From the NCBI GenBank assembly GCA_002731315.1, contig PCBG01000001.1:31326-58182 (forward strand): a stretch of DNA of 26,857 nucleotides, read 5' to 3'. Origin of the DNA: Rhodospirillaceae bacterium (lineage in GTDB: Bacteria; Pseudomonadota; Alphaproteobacteria; Puniceispirillales; Puniceispirillaceae). The position numbers and the translations under genes are program-made. The notes beneath the pieces were generated by a model that was not told the origin of the DNA, searched no databases, and saw nothing but the letters and a program-made list of their open reading frames with translations. Shown one piece after another: positions 6,021-14,424 of the stretch; position 1 is the stretch's first letter; each line of letters starts with the position of its first letter.

Positions 6021-7097
6021 TCAAGCCCGATATGCACCCGGCAGAACATGGCCAGATGGCAGAATCTTCAGATGAATGATTTCATTGCGCGAGCCAAGTC
6101 GCATACCGGGGCCCCAGCACCCGGCACCTGATGACACATAGAGCTGTGCACCGGGCACCCCATAGCGTCCATAAATCTGCGCGAACTGAAGCCTGACCAG
6201 AAAATTGAACGGAAAAATCTGGCCATTGTGTGTATGGCCACACAGCATCAGATCTACCATGTTGCGCGCAGTGGACCAGCTAGAGGGCTGGTGGACAAGC
6301 ACCAGATTGAACTTGTCGGGCTGGCGCAAGCTGTCAATCGCAGCCACCTTATCCGCTATCGGCTGACTGTCGGTAATTCCGATAATATTGATCCCGGCAA
6401 AATCCTGTGCGCTGTTATCCAGAACGGTGATGCCCAATTCGTCAAACTGGCCCAGTATCTGCTGATGGCCCTTTACATAGCCTTCGTGATTGCCGGTTAC
6501 GAAAAAGATATCCTGCTTTAAGCGTTTGAGCGCTTTCAGGTCATCCAGTGTAAAGTCACTGCTGTCGAACAGATCGCCACCAATCAGCACGGCATCAACA
6601 TCCATCGTGATAAGGTGATCGCAGATTTTGTCCAAATGCCGCGGCGCATGTGACCCGATATGGACATCACTGATAAAGGCGAATCTAACCGGCTGGCTGA
6701 TCTTGCCAGAATTAACGGCCAGCTGGCGACGGGTTATGGTTCTGGCATTCATCAGCGAGACCGCCGACAGGACAATAATGGTTGTCGATGCCACTGCCGC
6801 AATGGCACCGGATTCAAAACCGGCCAGCGCCTGTGAGACAAGGGCCAATCCCACCACCCACAATGCGATGAAACCAAACCCCATCCCGAAATAGACAAAG
6901 GCTTTCAGAGGCCTGTTTGTTGTACCTGTCCGCAAATATAACCAAAGGCAGACAAAGGCTGGCACCCCCAGCAGCAGTGATTTCGGATCGAATATGGCTG
7001 TGCCATAAAACAGCGCCCATAACGCCGCAAAGGGAAATACATACAGCCCATAGGCCAGCGCAAAGGCCATAATAGCCAGAACTGTCTTTTGAATCAT
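6021..7097 (-). CDS. Membrane-anchored metallophosphoesterase (YkuE/YaeI type)
   Basis: This is a calcineurin-like phosphoesterase carried on a membrane anchor. Residues 1-115 form about four hydrophobic segments. The catalytic domain then shows the dimetal motifs SDVHIG (D144, H146), GGDLFD (173-178), GNHE (202-205), VHQPS (about 268-272) and CGHTHNG (286-292). The 358-aa length and order fit the YkuE/YaeI-like group. Some members with this layout cleave UDP-2,3-diacylglucosamine (LpxG), so a lipid A or envelope role is possible, but substrate cannot be read from sequence. Start ATG 7097 follows AGGG at good spacing. The gene lies 90 bases downstream of ugd on the same strand and may be cotranscribed. 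Confidence 0.85.
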   Translation of the reverse strand: MIQKTVLAIMAFALAYGLYVFPFAALWALFYGTAIFDPKSLLLGVPAFVCLWLYLRTGTTNRPLKAFVYFGMGFGFIALWVVGLALVSQALAGFESGAIAAVASTTIIVLSAVSLMNARTITRRQLAVNSGKISQPVRFAFISDVHIGSHAPRHLDKICDHLITMDVDAVLIGGDLFDSSDFTLDDLKALKRLKQDIFFVTGNHEGYVKGHQQILGQFDELGITVLDNSAQDFAGINIIGITDSQPIADKVAAIDSLRQPDKFNLVLVHQPSSWSTARNMVDLMLCGHTHNGQIFPFNFLVRLQFAQIYGRYGVPGAQLYVSSGAGCWGPGMRLGSRNEIIHLKILPSGHVLPGAYRA

Positions 7098-7187
7098 TGC
7101 ATCGCCCTGTGGTTTTGGGACATCACGAACGCAACTTTGGGAGTGTCAGACCAGGATATGGATGCGCAGCCTAAACCATCAGCCTAG

Positions 7188-8492
7188 TCAGCGCCCGATT
7201 GACGTATATTCCAGACCGGCATCACGCATCACAGCCGGATCATAAATATTGCGCAAATCAACCAGCGTATTACCGGCCATCTTATCCAGGAACAGACGCG
7301 GTGTCAGAGCGCGGAATTCATTCCATTCAGTCACCACTACGGCCACATCTGCGCCTTTCAGACAGTCGAGCGCGCTGTTCTGAAAGACGGTGCCGGCTGG
7401 CAGCAGATGGCGCGCCTCATCCATTGCTTTTGGATCGTAGGCGCGAATATTCGCGCCAGCCGCCAACAATGCCGGGATAATGTTCAGTGACGGACTGTCA
7501 CGCATATCATCTGTTTCAGGCTTGAAGGCCAGCCCCAAAACAGCAATGGTTTTGCCATAAACGGAACCGCCGGCCGCCCCTTCCACACGGCCCGCCATGG
7601 ATGCTTTACGTTCGGTATTATAGGACACTACCTGATCGACAATGCTAATATCACAAGCATGGTCCTGGCCGGTGCGCACCAAAGCCAGAGTATCCTTCGG
7701 AAAACAAGACCCGCCATAACCAGGCCCCGGATGCAGAAACTTGCTTCCAATCCGCTTGTCCAGACCCATGCCGCGCGCAACATCATGGACATTCGCGCCC
7801 ACGTGTTCGCACAGATCGGCCATCTGGTTGATATAGGTGATTTTAACGGCCAGAAAGGCGTTGCTCGCATATTTGATCAGCTCGCTCGTTTCGCGACTAG
7901 TTATCAAGATTGGCGTTTCTATAATATATAGCGGACGATATAGCTGGCGGAGCACGGCGCGCGCGCGATCGCTCTCGACACCAACAACGACCCTGTCCGG
8001 ACGCATGAAATCAGAAATGGCTGCACCCTCGCGCAGGAATTCGGGATTTGATGCCACGTCGAAATCACACGCCGGGTTGGCACTACGAATGATCTTTTCT
8101 ACCTCCCGGCCGGTACCAACAGGGACGGTCGATTTTGTGACGACGACCGTGTAGCCCGTCAGAAAGGAAGCCAATTCTTCGGCAGCCGCAAAGACAAAGC
8201 TCAGATCAGCATGCCCGTCGCCGCGCCGTGTTGGGGTGCCTACAGCAATGAAAACCGCATCGGCATCCCGCACGGCTGGGCCCATATCCACCGAGAAGCG
8301 CAGACGGCCTGCGCTGACATTGCGGTCCACAATGTCCTCAAGACCAGGCTCATAAATCGGCATGGCCCCGTCTTCAATCCTGGCAATCTTGTCTGCATCC
8401 TTGTCGATGCAAGTCACATCAAAACCGAATTCAGAAAAACAGGCCCCAGAAACAAGCCCAACATATCCGGTTCCAATTACAACGAGTTTCAA
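7188..8492 (-). CDS. ugd: UDP-glucose 6-dehydrogenase
   Basis: This enzyme oxidises UDP-glucose to UDP-glucuronate with two NAD+, feeding acidic polysaccharide, LPS or pentose-nucleotide synthesis. In the 434-aa product the NAD-binding motif GTGYVGL is at residues 7-13 with D30 at the end of strand 2, and the catalytic motif GGSCFPKDT places the nucleophile at C263. The helix region 'YASNAFLAVKITYINQ' and a C-terminal UDP-binding domain (about 310-430) complete the family layout. The start is TTG at 8492; no ATG or GTG fits, and a perfect AAGGAG sits six bases upstream. The enzyme's substrate is made by GalU, encoded nearby on the opposite strand. Confidence 0.95.
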   Translation of the reverse strand: MKLVVIGTGYVGLVSGACFSEFGFDVTCIDKDADKIARIEDGAMPIYEPGLEDIVDRNVSAGRLRFSVDMGPAVRDADAVFIAVGTPTRRGDGHADLSFVFAAAEELASFLTGYTVVVTKSTVPVGTGREVEKIIRSANPACDFDVASNPEFLREGAAISDFMRPDRVVVGVESDRARAVLRQLYRPLYIIETPILITSRETSELIKYASNAFLAVKITYINQMADLCEHVGANVHDVARGMGLDKRIGSKFLHPGPGYGGSCFPKDTLALVRTGQDHACDISIVDQVVSYNTERKASMAGRVEGAAGGSVYGKTIAVLGLAFKPETDDMRDSPSLNIIPALLAAGANIRAYDPKAMDEARHLLPAGTVFQNSALDCLKGADVAVVVTEWNEFRALTPRLFLDKMAGNTLVDLRNIYDPAVMRDAGLEYTSIGR

Positions 8493-8498
8493 ACGCCA

Positions 8499-8504
8499 CT
8501 CCTT
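8499..8504 (-). promoter_or_regulatory. Ribosome binding site fixing the TTG start of ugd
   Basis: AAGGAG on the minus strand ends six bases before the TTG at 8492-8490. The conserved N-terminus begins directly at this TTG, so site and start support each other. Confidence 0.8.
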
Positions 8505-8618
8505 TTCGACAGCTCTTTGACGTCATGATATAACAAACGCGTTTAACATATGTGACTGTGTAAATATATTTCGTTCTAGAACAATATTGCCATTCGGCAT
8601 CGAACTGGCATGCGGTCG
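8505..8618. promoter_or_regulatory. AT-rich ugd upstream region with two palindromes
   Basis: This gap between gmhA and ugd is markedly more AT-rich than its flanks. It contains two perfect 10-bp palindromes, AAACGCGTTT (8535-8544) and GTTCTAGAAC (8573-8582). A separate ugd promoter with a dimeric regulator site is possible. I could not fix -35/-10 elements with confidence. Confidence 0.35.
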
Positions 8619-9209
8619 TCATTTATGAACAAGCAATCTTTCCACTGCCAAGGTTATCGCATGGCCAAGTGCGATGTGCGATTCCTGAATATGCATGGTA
8701 ACCGCACTTGGCACCGCTAGGCACAAAGAACTGGCATCGGCCAGTTTGCCTCCACCCTTTCCGGTCATCGCAATCACTGCAATATCTTTCTTGGCGGCTG
8801 CTTGTGCCGCCGCCAGCACATTTGTTGAATTGCCACTGGTTGAAATACAAAAAAGCACATCCCCGGGCCTGCCAAGCGTCGCGACCTGACGCGCAAAAAC
8901 GCCCTCAAAGCCGAAATCATTGGCATAGGCTGTGATCAAGGAGGTGTCTGTCGTGAGGGCCAGGGCCGGCAACCCGTCACGGGGACGCTGGTGATCGAGA
9001 GTCGCGACAAATTCAGCTGCCAGATGCTGCGCGTCGGCTGCAGAACCACCATTACCGCAAAGCATCAACTTGCCGCCTGCAGCAAGCGAAGCTGCAATCA
9101 TTTCGGCTGCCAAAAAGGCCTTGTCGCTGCACTGTGCCGCTGTATCCTGCTTGGTGGCGGCGGAGGTCATCAAGAGAGCGCTGATATCAGCCGCTGAAAA
9201 TCTGGTCAT
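8619..9209 (-). CDS. gmhA: Sedoheptulose-7-phosphate isomerase (GmhA-type SIS protein)
   Basis: This isomerises sedoheptulose 7-phosphate to D-glycero-manno-heptose 7-phosphate, the first step of ADP- or GDP-heptose synthesis for LPS core or S-layer glycans. From the ATG at 9209 the product is 196 aa, the usual length, with the SIS phosphosugar motif GNGGSAADAQH (52-62) and STSGNS (123-128). Probable zinc ligands are H62, E66, Q175 and H183. The frame stays open to a TTG at 9269, but that extension is polar, lacks a ribosome site and is not family-like. DiaA, a replication-initiation relative, is an alternative; retention of the metal and catalytic residues plus neighbouring sugar-nucleotide genes favour GmhA. 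Confidence 0.85.
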   Translation of the reverse strand: MTRFSAADISALLMTSAATKQDTAAQCSDKAFLAAEMIAASLAAGGKLMLCGNGGSAADAQHLAAEFVATLDHQRPRDGLPALALTTDTSLITAYANDFGFEGVFARQVATLGRPGDVLFCISTSGNSTNVLAAAQAAAKKDIAVIAMTGKGGGKLADASSLCLAVPSAVTMHIQESHIALGHAITLAVERLLVHK

Positions 9210-9230
9210 TGGCCTTGCCCGGTCATTTTC

Positions 9231-9259
9231 TTGACCCTTTCGGGGAGGGTCGGTATCCA
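9231..9259 (+). promoter_or_regulatory. Candidate galU promoter
   Basis: TTGACC (9231-9236) and TATCCA (9254-9259) are 17 bases apart, 40 bases upstream of the galU ATG and in the divergent gmhA-galU gap. The -35 match is 5/6 and the -10 match is weaker. Confidence 0.45.
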
Positions 9260-9298
9260 TGGGTACCAAGCCGAACCCACAACCGCAAGGACAGCTTT

Positions 9299-10153
9299 AT
9301 GATCAAAAAAGCCATTTTTCCTGTTGGCGGTCTTGGCACCCGTTTTCTGCCGGCTACCAAGGCCATGCCCAAGGAAATGCTGCCAATCGTCGACAAGCCG
9401 CTGATCCAGTATGCGGTTGAAGAAGCCGCAGCCGCTGGCATTGAACAATTCATCTTTATTACCGGCCGAAACAAAAGCGCGATTGAGGATCATTTCGACC
9501 ATTCATTCGAGCTGGAACATTCGCTTGCGACTAAGGGAAAGGACGCTGCCATGGATGTTGTCGGCGGCATGATGAAGGTGCCCGGATCCGTCATATATGT
9601 CCGGCAACAACAGCCTGCCGGACTCGGCCATGCCGTTTGGTGCGCGCGGCATCTTATTGGTGACGAGCCGGTTGCCGTCCTGCTCGCAGACGATCTGATC
9701 AAAGGCCCTTCCTGTATGAAGGAAATGGTGGATGCCTATGACGGCGGCAATATGGTAGCGGTGATGGATGTCCCGCGTGACCAGACCGGTGCTTACGGCA
9801 TTGTCACTCCGGGAAAGACGGACGGACAGAAGGTAGAGATCACCGGACTTGTTGAAAAGCCCGTCCCAGCAGATGCTCCATCAACCACAGCCGTCGTAGG
9901 ACGTTATATTATCTCCCCGTCTGTTTTTGATACGCTGGGCCTCCAGGGGCAAGGCGCCGACGGCGAGATACAGCTTACCGACGCGCTGGCAAAGCAAATT
10001 GGAACGGCGCCCTTCACCGGGCTGCATTTTTCCGGTGAACGGTTTGACTGCGGTTCCAAGGTCGGTTTTCTGCAGGCTAATATTGCTTTTGCTCTAGATA
10101 ATACGGATATGACAGATGCCCTGCAGGAATGGTTGCGAGGCCACATCGTATGA
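9299..10153 (+). CDS. galU: UTP-glucose-1-phosphate uridylyltransferase
   Basis: This joins UTP and glucose 1-phosphate to make UDP-glucose, the substrate of the neighbouring Ugd. The ATG at 9299 has AAGGA about seven bases upstream and gives 284 aa. The nucleotide-binding signature GGLGTRFLPATK is at residues 10-21, followed by the GalU landmarks 'KEMLPIVDKPLIQYAVEE', 'ITGRNKSAIEDHFD' and a late 'GERFDCGSKVGF' sugar-binding segment. The frame continues upstream to 9209, but that part overlaps the divergent promoter region and is not conserved. It ends with an ATGA overlap with the mutase gene, so the two are an operon. Confidence 0.95.
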   Translation: MIKKAIFPVGGLGTRFLPATKAMPKEMLPIVDKPLIQYAVEEAAAAGIEQFIFITGRNKSAIEDHFDHSFELEHSLATKGKDAAMDVVGGMMKVPGSVIYVRQQQPAGLGHAVWCARHLIGDEPVAVLLADDLIKGPSCMKEMVDAYDGGNMVAVMDVPRDQTGAYGIVTPGKTDGQKVEITGLVEKPVPADAPSTTAVVGRYIISPSVFDTLGLQGQGADGEIQLTDALAKQIGTAPFTGLHFSGERFDCGSKVGFLQANIAFALDNTDMTDALQEWLRGHIV

Positions 10154-11526
10154 GCGCACATCATTTTGATCCAACAATCCTACGGGCCTACGATATTCGC
10201 GGGATCTTCGAAGATACGCTGACCTATGTCGATGCGTTTCATATCGGGCTGACCTTTATCACCCTGCAACGTGCCCGCGGATATGGGCCCTCCGTTGTCG
10301 TGGGGCGTGACGGAAGGCTGTCCTCGCCAACGCTTGCCGCGGCTCTGGTAGAAGGGCTTGTCGCCGGCGGGGCAGAGGTTGCGGATATCGGCTGTGGGCC
10401 AACGCCGATGCTGTATTTTGCTGCGCATCATATGAAAGCCCATGGCGCCATTCAGGTCACTGGAAGCCACAACCCGCCACAGCATAATGGCTTTAAGATG
10501 ATGATGGGGGGGGCGTCGTTCTTCGGTGAAGATATCAGCCTACTTGGCGACACCTGTGCAAAAGGTGTCAGCCACTTTGCCGGCGGCAGCTGCAAGGATA
10601 TGCCGGTCGAGGCTCGCTACATCGATCGCATCACGGCAGGCATGCAAACCGCTGGTATGACTGTGGTCTGGGACTGCGGCAACGGTGCCGCCGGCGACGT
10701 CACCGCAAAAATGACCGGCCGAATTGAGGGAGAGCATCATGTGCTGTTTGCCGAGATTGACGGCACGTTCCCGAACCATCACCCGAACCCCGTGGATCCC
10801 CAAACATTGGAAATCCTGCGCGCCGAGGTCAAAAACCGAAAGGCGCATCTTGGAATCGGATTTGACGGTGATGGTGACAGGATAGGTGTAGTTGACGCAC
10901 GTGGCCGTCAGGTGCCGGGCGACCTTCTTACCGCCTTCATTGCACAGGATGTGGCGACCCGGCACGATGGCAAACCAATGCTTCTGGATGTGAAATCATC
11001 TGATGTGGCGCTGGAGCTGCTGCGCCGCGCCGGGGCGTCCCCCGAAATCTGGAAGACCGGACACAGCCATATGAAGAAGCGGATGAAGGAAGTCGGCGCA
11101 CCACTGGCCGGCGAGATGTCAGGCCATATCTTTATCGGGGATGATTATTATGGCTTCGATGACGCCATTTATGCCGGTATGCGGGTCATTGACCAGTCAG
11201 TGCGTATGGGGGTCGGCATTACAGCCTTTATGGACAGCCTCCCAGAGCAGCACGCAACCCCAGAAATGCGGGTTGCATGCCCTGATACAGAAAAGTTTGC
11301 AGTGATGGACAGAATTGCGACAGATGTTTTGGCGCGGATGGGCGCAACAGCCGTTTTGACCATTGACGGAGTCCGCGTCCGGACTGATGGCGGCTGGTGG
11401 CTGTTGCGCGCATCAAATACCGAAGCTGTGCTTATCGCCCGGGCAGAAGCCGATTCGAAAGACCGTCTCGAAGCGCTCATTGGTGATATCGGTGATGTGG
11501 TTAATTCTGCCGGACTGGATTGGTAA
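10150..11526 (+). CDS. manB: Phosphomannomutase/phosphoglucomutase
   Basis: This alpha-D-phosphohexomutase interconverts glucose or mannose 6- and 1-phosphates, giving the glucose 1-phosphate used by GalU and possibly mannose 1-phosphate for GDP-mannose. The 458-aa protein shows the active-site serine loop VTGSHNPP (S106), the metal loop DGDGDR (239-244), the sugar-specificity loop GEMSGH (321-326) and the phosphate-binding loop RASNTEA (420-426), in AlgC/ManB order. Start is the ATG at 10150, overlapping the galU stop by 4 bases; an upstream in-frame start would sit inside galU. Just after the active site the gene carries a run of eight G residues (10506-10513) in an ATG-ATG-ATG-GGG-GGG context, a possible slippage site. 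Confidence 0.9.
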   Translation: MSAHHFDPTILRAYDIRGIFEDTLTYVDAFHIGLTFITLQRARGYGPSVVVGRDGRLSSPTLAAALVEGLVAGGAEVADIGCGPTPMLYFAAHHMKAHGAIQVTGSHNPPQHNGFKMMMGGASFFGEDISLLGDTCAKGVSHFAGGSCKDMPVEARYIDRITAGMQTAGMTVVWDCGNGAAGDVTAKMTGRIEGEHHVLFAEIDGTFPNHHPNPVDPQTLEILRAEVKNRKAHLGIGFDGDGDRIGVVDARGRQVPGDLLTAFIAQDVATRHDGKPMLLDVKSSDVALELLRRAGASPEIWKTGHSHMKKRMKEVGAPLAGEMSGHIFIGDDYYGFDDAIYAGMRVIDQSVRMGVGITAFMDSLPEQHATPEMRVACPDTEKFAVMDRIATDVLARMGATAVLTIDGVRVRTDGGWWLLRASNTEAVLIARAEADSKDRLEALIGDIGDVVNSAGLDW

Positions 11527-11612
11527 AACAGCCGGAATATACCTTGTCTCCGATAGGGGCAGCACTTATGTTGCCGGTTCCTCCACATTGAGATAAGTGA
11601 CCGGAGACCTTG

Positions 11613-13778
11613 ATGAGCAAATATGTGTCCCGAGGCAGCCTGTCGGTTTCTGCTGACCTTGCGGCATTTGTTGAAACCGAATTGCTGTCGGCAACCGGGC
11701 TGACGGGGGAACAATTCTGGGATGGCTTTGATGCCGCGGCAAGCCGCCTTGCTCCCCGCAACAGGGAACTGTTGCAGATACGCGAATCCATGCAGGCACA
11801 GATTGACCGCTGGATGAAAGAGAATGCCGCTGACGGGATCGATGAAGCGGCGCATATCGCCTTTCTGGAGTCCATCGGATATCTGGTGCCGGAAGGGACT
11901 GACTTCCAGATCGATACAGACCAAGTCGATCCGGAAATCGCCTTGATTGCCGGCCCGCAGCTGGTCGTGCCGATTACCAACGCACGTTATGCGCTGAACG
12001 CCGCAAATGCGCGTTTTGGCAGCCTGTATGATGCCTTTTATGGCACCGATGCCATCCCTGCAGACGATGATTCCGGAACACAGGAGGGCTATAACCCGGT
12101 GCGCGGTGCCAAGGTGATTGCGCGCGCGCGCGCCTTTCTGGACGAGATGGTTCCGCTTGAGAATGCCCGTTGGCGTGACGCCACCGGCTTTACGATCCAG
12201 AGTGGTGTACTGACAGTCACCACAACGCAGGGAGATGCCGCGCTTTCTAATCCTTCCGTGTTTACAGGTCATGACGGTCCTGCGGATTCTCCGTCAATGA
12301 TCGTGCTGTGCCACAATCAGCTGCATCTTCTGGTTATGATCGATACCGACGGAGCGATCGGCCACGATGATGCAGCCGGCATCAATGACATCATTGTCGA
12401 ATCAGCCTTGTCTAGCATCATGGATTGCGAGGACTCTATCGCAGCGGTTGATGCTGAAGACAAGATTTTGGCCTATCGCAACTGGATGGGTCTGATGGAT
12501 GGCACACTGACCGAGGCATTTGAAAAGGGCGGGCGCACCATTTCCCGCCAGCTTGCCGATGACATCACCTACAAGACCACCAGTGGTACAGATGCGGCGC
12601 TGAAAGGGCGCGCGCTGATGCTGGTCCGCAATGTCGGTCATCTGATGACAAATCCGGCTATCCTGATGGCGGATGGCAGCGAAATTCCGGAAGGGATCAT
12701 GGATGCGTTCATGACCGTTACAGCGGCGATGCCTGACATGCATGCAAAGCGTAATTCGGCGACCGGATCGTTCTATGTCGTCAAGCCCAAGATGCACGGG
12801 CCCGATGAAGTGGCATTTGCCGTCGAGATTTTTGCCGCGGTCGAGATGGTTCTGGGTCTGCCGGAAAATACCATCAAGATCGGCATCATGGATGAAGAAC
12901 GCCGTACAACTATCAATCTGAAAGAGGCCATTCGCGCTGCAAAATCGCGGGTATTCTTTATCAATACAGGGTTCCTTGACCGCACCGGGGATGAAATCCA
13001 CACCTCGATGCAGGCCGGACCTATGATACGCAAGGCCGATATGAAGGGGGCCACATGGATTGATGCCTATGAAAACTGGAACGTCGATGTTGGATTGGCC
13101 TGCGGGCTGGCAGGTCGCGCACAGATTGGCAAAGGCATGTGGGCCATGCCGGACCGCATGGCAGACATGCTTGAACAGAAGATTGGCCACCCGATGGCGG
13201 GCGCGAACTGTTCATGGGTTCCCTCGCCGACTGCAGCGACCCTGCATGCACTGCATTACCACCAGGTGGATGTCGCCGCACGGCAAAGCGACATCGTGAA
13301 ACGGAAGCCGGCGAACCGCGCCGATATCCTTTCGGTCCCCGTCGCCCAGCGCCCAAACTGGTCAGAAGATGATATCCTTCAGGAGTTACGCAATAATGCG
13401 CAGGGCATTCTTGGCTATGTGGTGCGCTGGATCGACCAGGGGGTCGGCTGCTCCAAGGTGCCGGACATCCATGATGTGAACCTAATGGAAGACCGCGCCA
13501 CATTGCGTATTTCCTCCCAGCATATTACCAACTGGCTGCATCACGGCATTTGCAGTATTGACCAGGTGATGGCGGTGATGCAGGAAATGGCGGGTGTTGT
13601 TGATCGGCAGAATGCTGATGATCCTGCCTACACACCTATGGCGGGAGACTTTGACGCCTCTATCGCCTTCCAGGCGGCATGCGATCTTGTCTTTAAGGGG
13701 GCGGTGCAACCGTCAGGCTATACCGAACCAATCCTTCATGCCCGTCGTTTGCAGAAAAAAGCACAGAATGAGCTTTAA
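11613..13778 (+). CDS. glcB: Malate synthase G
   Basis: This condenses glyoxylate with acetyl-CoA to malate in the glyoxylate shunt or glycolate use. The 721-aa product matches the single-chain G isoform (about 723 aa) rather than the shorter A form. Landmarks in order are '[17 protein letters not shown]', '[11 protein letters not shown]', '[15 protein letters not shown]' with the following '[16 protein letters not shown]', '[14 protein letters not shown]', '[20 protein letters not shown]' and the catalytic base region [13 protein letters not shown] (Asp near residue 627). The ATG at 11613 has GGAG six bases upstream; the TTG one codon earlier is less likely. No isocitrate lyase is in the window. 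The 3' end overlaps apt by 11 bases. Confidence 0.97.
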   Translation: MSKYVSRGSLSVSADLAAFVETELLSATGLTGEQFWDGFDAAASRLAPRNRELLQIRESMQAQIDRWMKENAADGIDEAAHIAFLESIGYLVPEGTDFQIDTDQVDPEIALIAGPQLVVPITNARYALNAANARFGSLYDAFYGTDAIPADDDSGTQEGYNPVRGAKVIARARAFLDEMVPLENARWRDATGFTIQSGVLTVTTTQGDAALSNPSVFTGHDGPADSPSMIVLCHNQLHLLVMIDTDGAIGHDDAAGINDIIVESALSSIMDCEDSIAAVDAEDKILAYRNWMGLMDGTLTEAFEKGGRTISRQLADDITYKTTSGTDAALKGRALMLVRNVGHLMTNPAILMADGSEIPEGIMDAFMTVTAAMPDMHAKRNSATGSFYVVKPKMHGPDEVAFAVEIFAAVEMVLGLPENTIKIGIMDEERRTTINLKEAIRAAKSRVFFINTGFLDRTGDEIHTSMQAGPMIRKADMKGATWIDAYENWNVDVGLACGLAGRAQIGKGMWAMPDRMADMLEQKIGHPMAGANCSWVPSPTAATLHALHYHQVDVAARQSDIVKRKPANRADILSVPVAQRPNWSEDDILQELRNNAQGILGYVVRWIDQGVGCSKVPDIHDVNLMEDRATLRISSQHITNWLHHGICSIDQVMAVMQEMAGVVDRQNADDPAYTPMAGDFDASIAFQAACDLVFKGAVQPSGYTEPILHARRLQKKAQNEL

Positions 13779-14289
13779 CGCGGATCCGCATATTTCCAAG
13801 ACCCCCGGCTTCCCAAAGGACGGGATCACGTTCTATGACATCAGCCCGATCCTAGAGGATCGGACAGTCGTCCGCCAGGCCATGACGGCCCTTGTCGCAC
13901 TGACCAGTCCCATGCAGCCAGACATCATCGCCGGCATTGACGCACGCGGATTTCTGTTTGCGCTGCCTCTCGCACTCGAACTTGATTGCGGCATGTTAAT
14001 GGTGCGCAAGGCCGGCAAGCTTCCCGGCGAATTGCATGAGCAACCCTATGCGCTGGAATATGGCGAGGCCCGGCTGTCGATCCAGGCGTCACGACAGTTG
14101 CGTGACAAGCGCGTCGTACTGTGTGACGATTTGCTAGCAACTGGCGGGACGCTGGAGGCGGCAGCACAGCTTGTCTTGCGTAGCGGCGGTATTCTGGCTG
14201 GAGCTGTCTGCATCATCGAATTGACCGGTTTGAAAGGGCGGGACCGGCTTAATTGCCCGATAAAGTCGCTGCAAAGCTACAAATTCTGA
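13768..14289 (+). CDS. apt: Adenine phosphoribosyltransferase
   Basis: This salvages adenine to AMP using PRPP. The 173-aa length is standard, and the protein has the N-terminal '[18 protein letters not shown]' region, '[10 protein letters not shown]' at about 55-64 and the PRPP-binding motif [13 protein letters not shown] (116-128). The ATG at 13768 lies inside the last codons of glcB, with no strong ribosome site of its own, suggesting translational coupling to malate synthase. The frame remains open far upstream inside glcB, but that is an artefact of overlap. I see no metabolic reason for the pairing with glcB. Confidence 0.95.
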   Translation: MSFNADPHISKTPGFPKDGITFYDISPILEDRTVVRQAMTALVALTSPMQPDIIAGIDARGFLFALPLALELDCGMLMVRKAGKLPGELHEQPYALEYGEARLSIQASRQLRDKRVVLCDDLLATGGTLEAAAQLVLRSGGILAGAVCIIELTGLKGRDRLNCPIKSLQSYKF

Positions 14290-14424
14290 TGTGAAGGACA
14301 AAACACATCCCTTGATCACCCTGGCAGAGCCAACGGGTCGGTCTGCATCCGGACATGCTGGCTGTTTGCTTGTAGCACGAAGTTTATGGCATAACTAAAT
14401 GCAGGAACCGCCAGGGGATTAGTG

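Noticed and set aside
5417..6049. 210-codon minus-strand open frame opposite the SpeE-like gene
   Set aside because: It is antisense to a gene with a clear Rossmann core and has no independent support.
8619..9269. Longer start for the SIS protein and a DiaA assignment
   Set aside because: The extension has no ribosome site and is not conserved-looking. Retained metal and catalytic residues and the neighbouring sugar-nucleotide genes favour GmhA.
12120..12131. Alternating GC tract (six GC steps), possible Z-DNA
   Set aside because: It falls in frame in glcB, encoding alternating Ala and Arg, and is short enough to be explained by codon choice.
11169..12272. Long minus-strand open frame (about 367 codons) across the mutase and glcB genes
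   Set aside because: It is antisense to two well-supported genes, spans their boundary and shows no domain features. Long antisense frames are expected in GC-rich coding sequence.
12402..13190. 262-codon minus-strand open frame inside glcB
   Set aside because: It lies fully antisense to malate synthase and has shadow-like composition with no motif.
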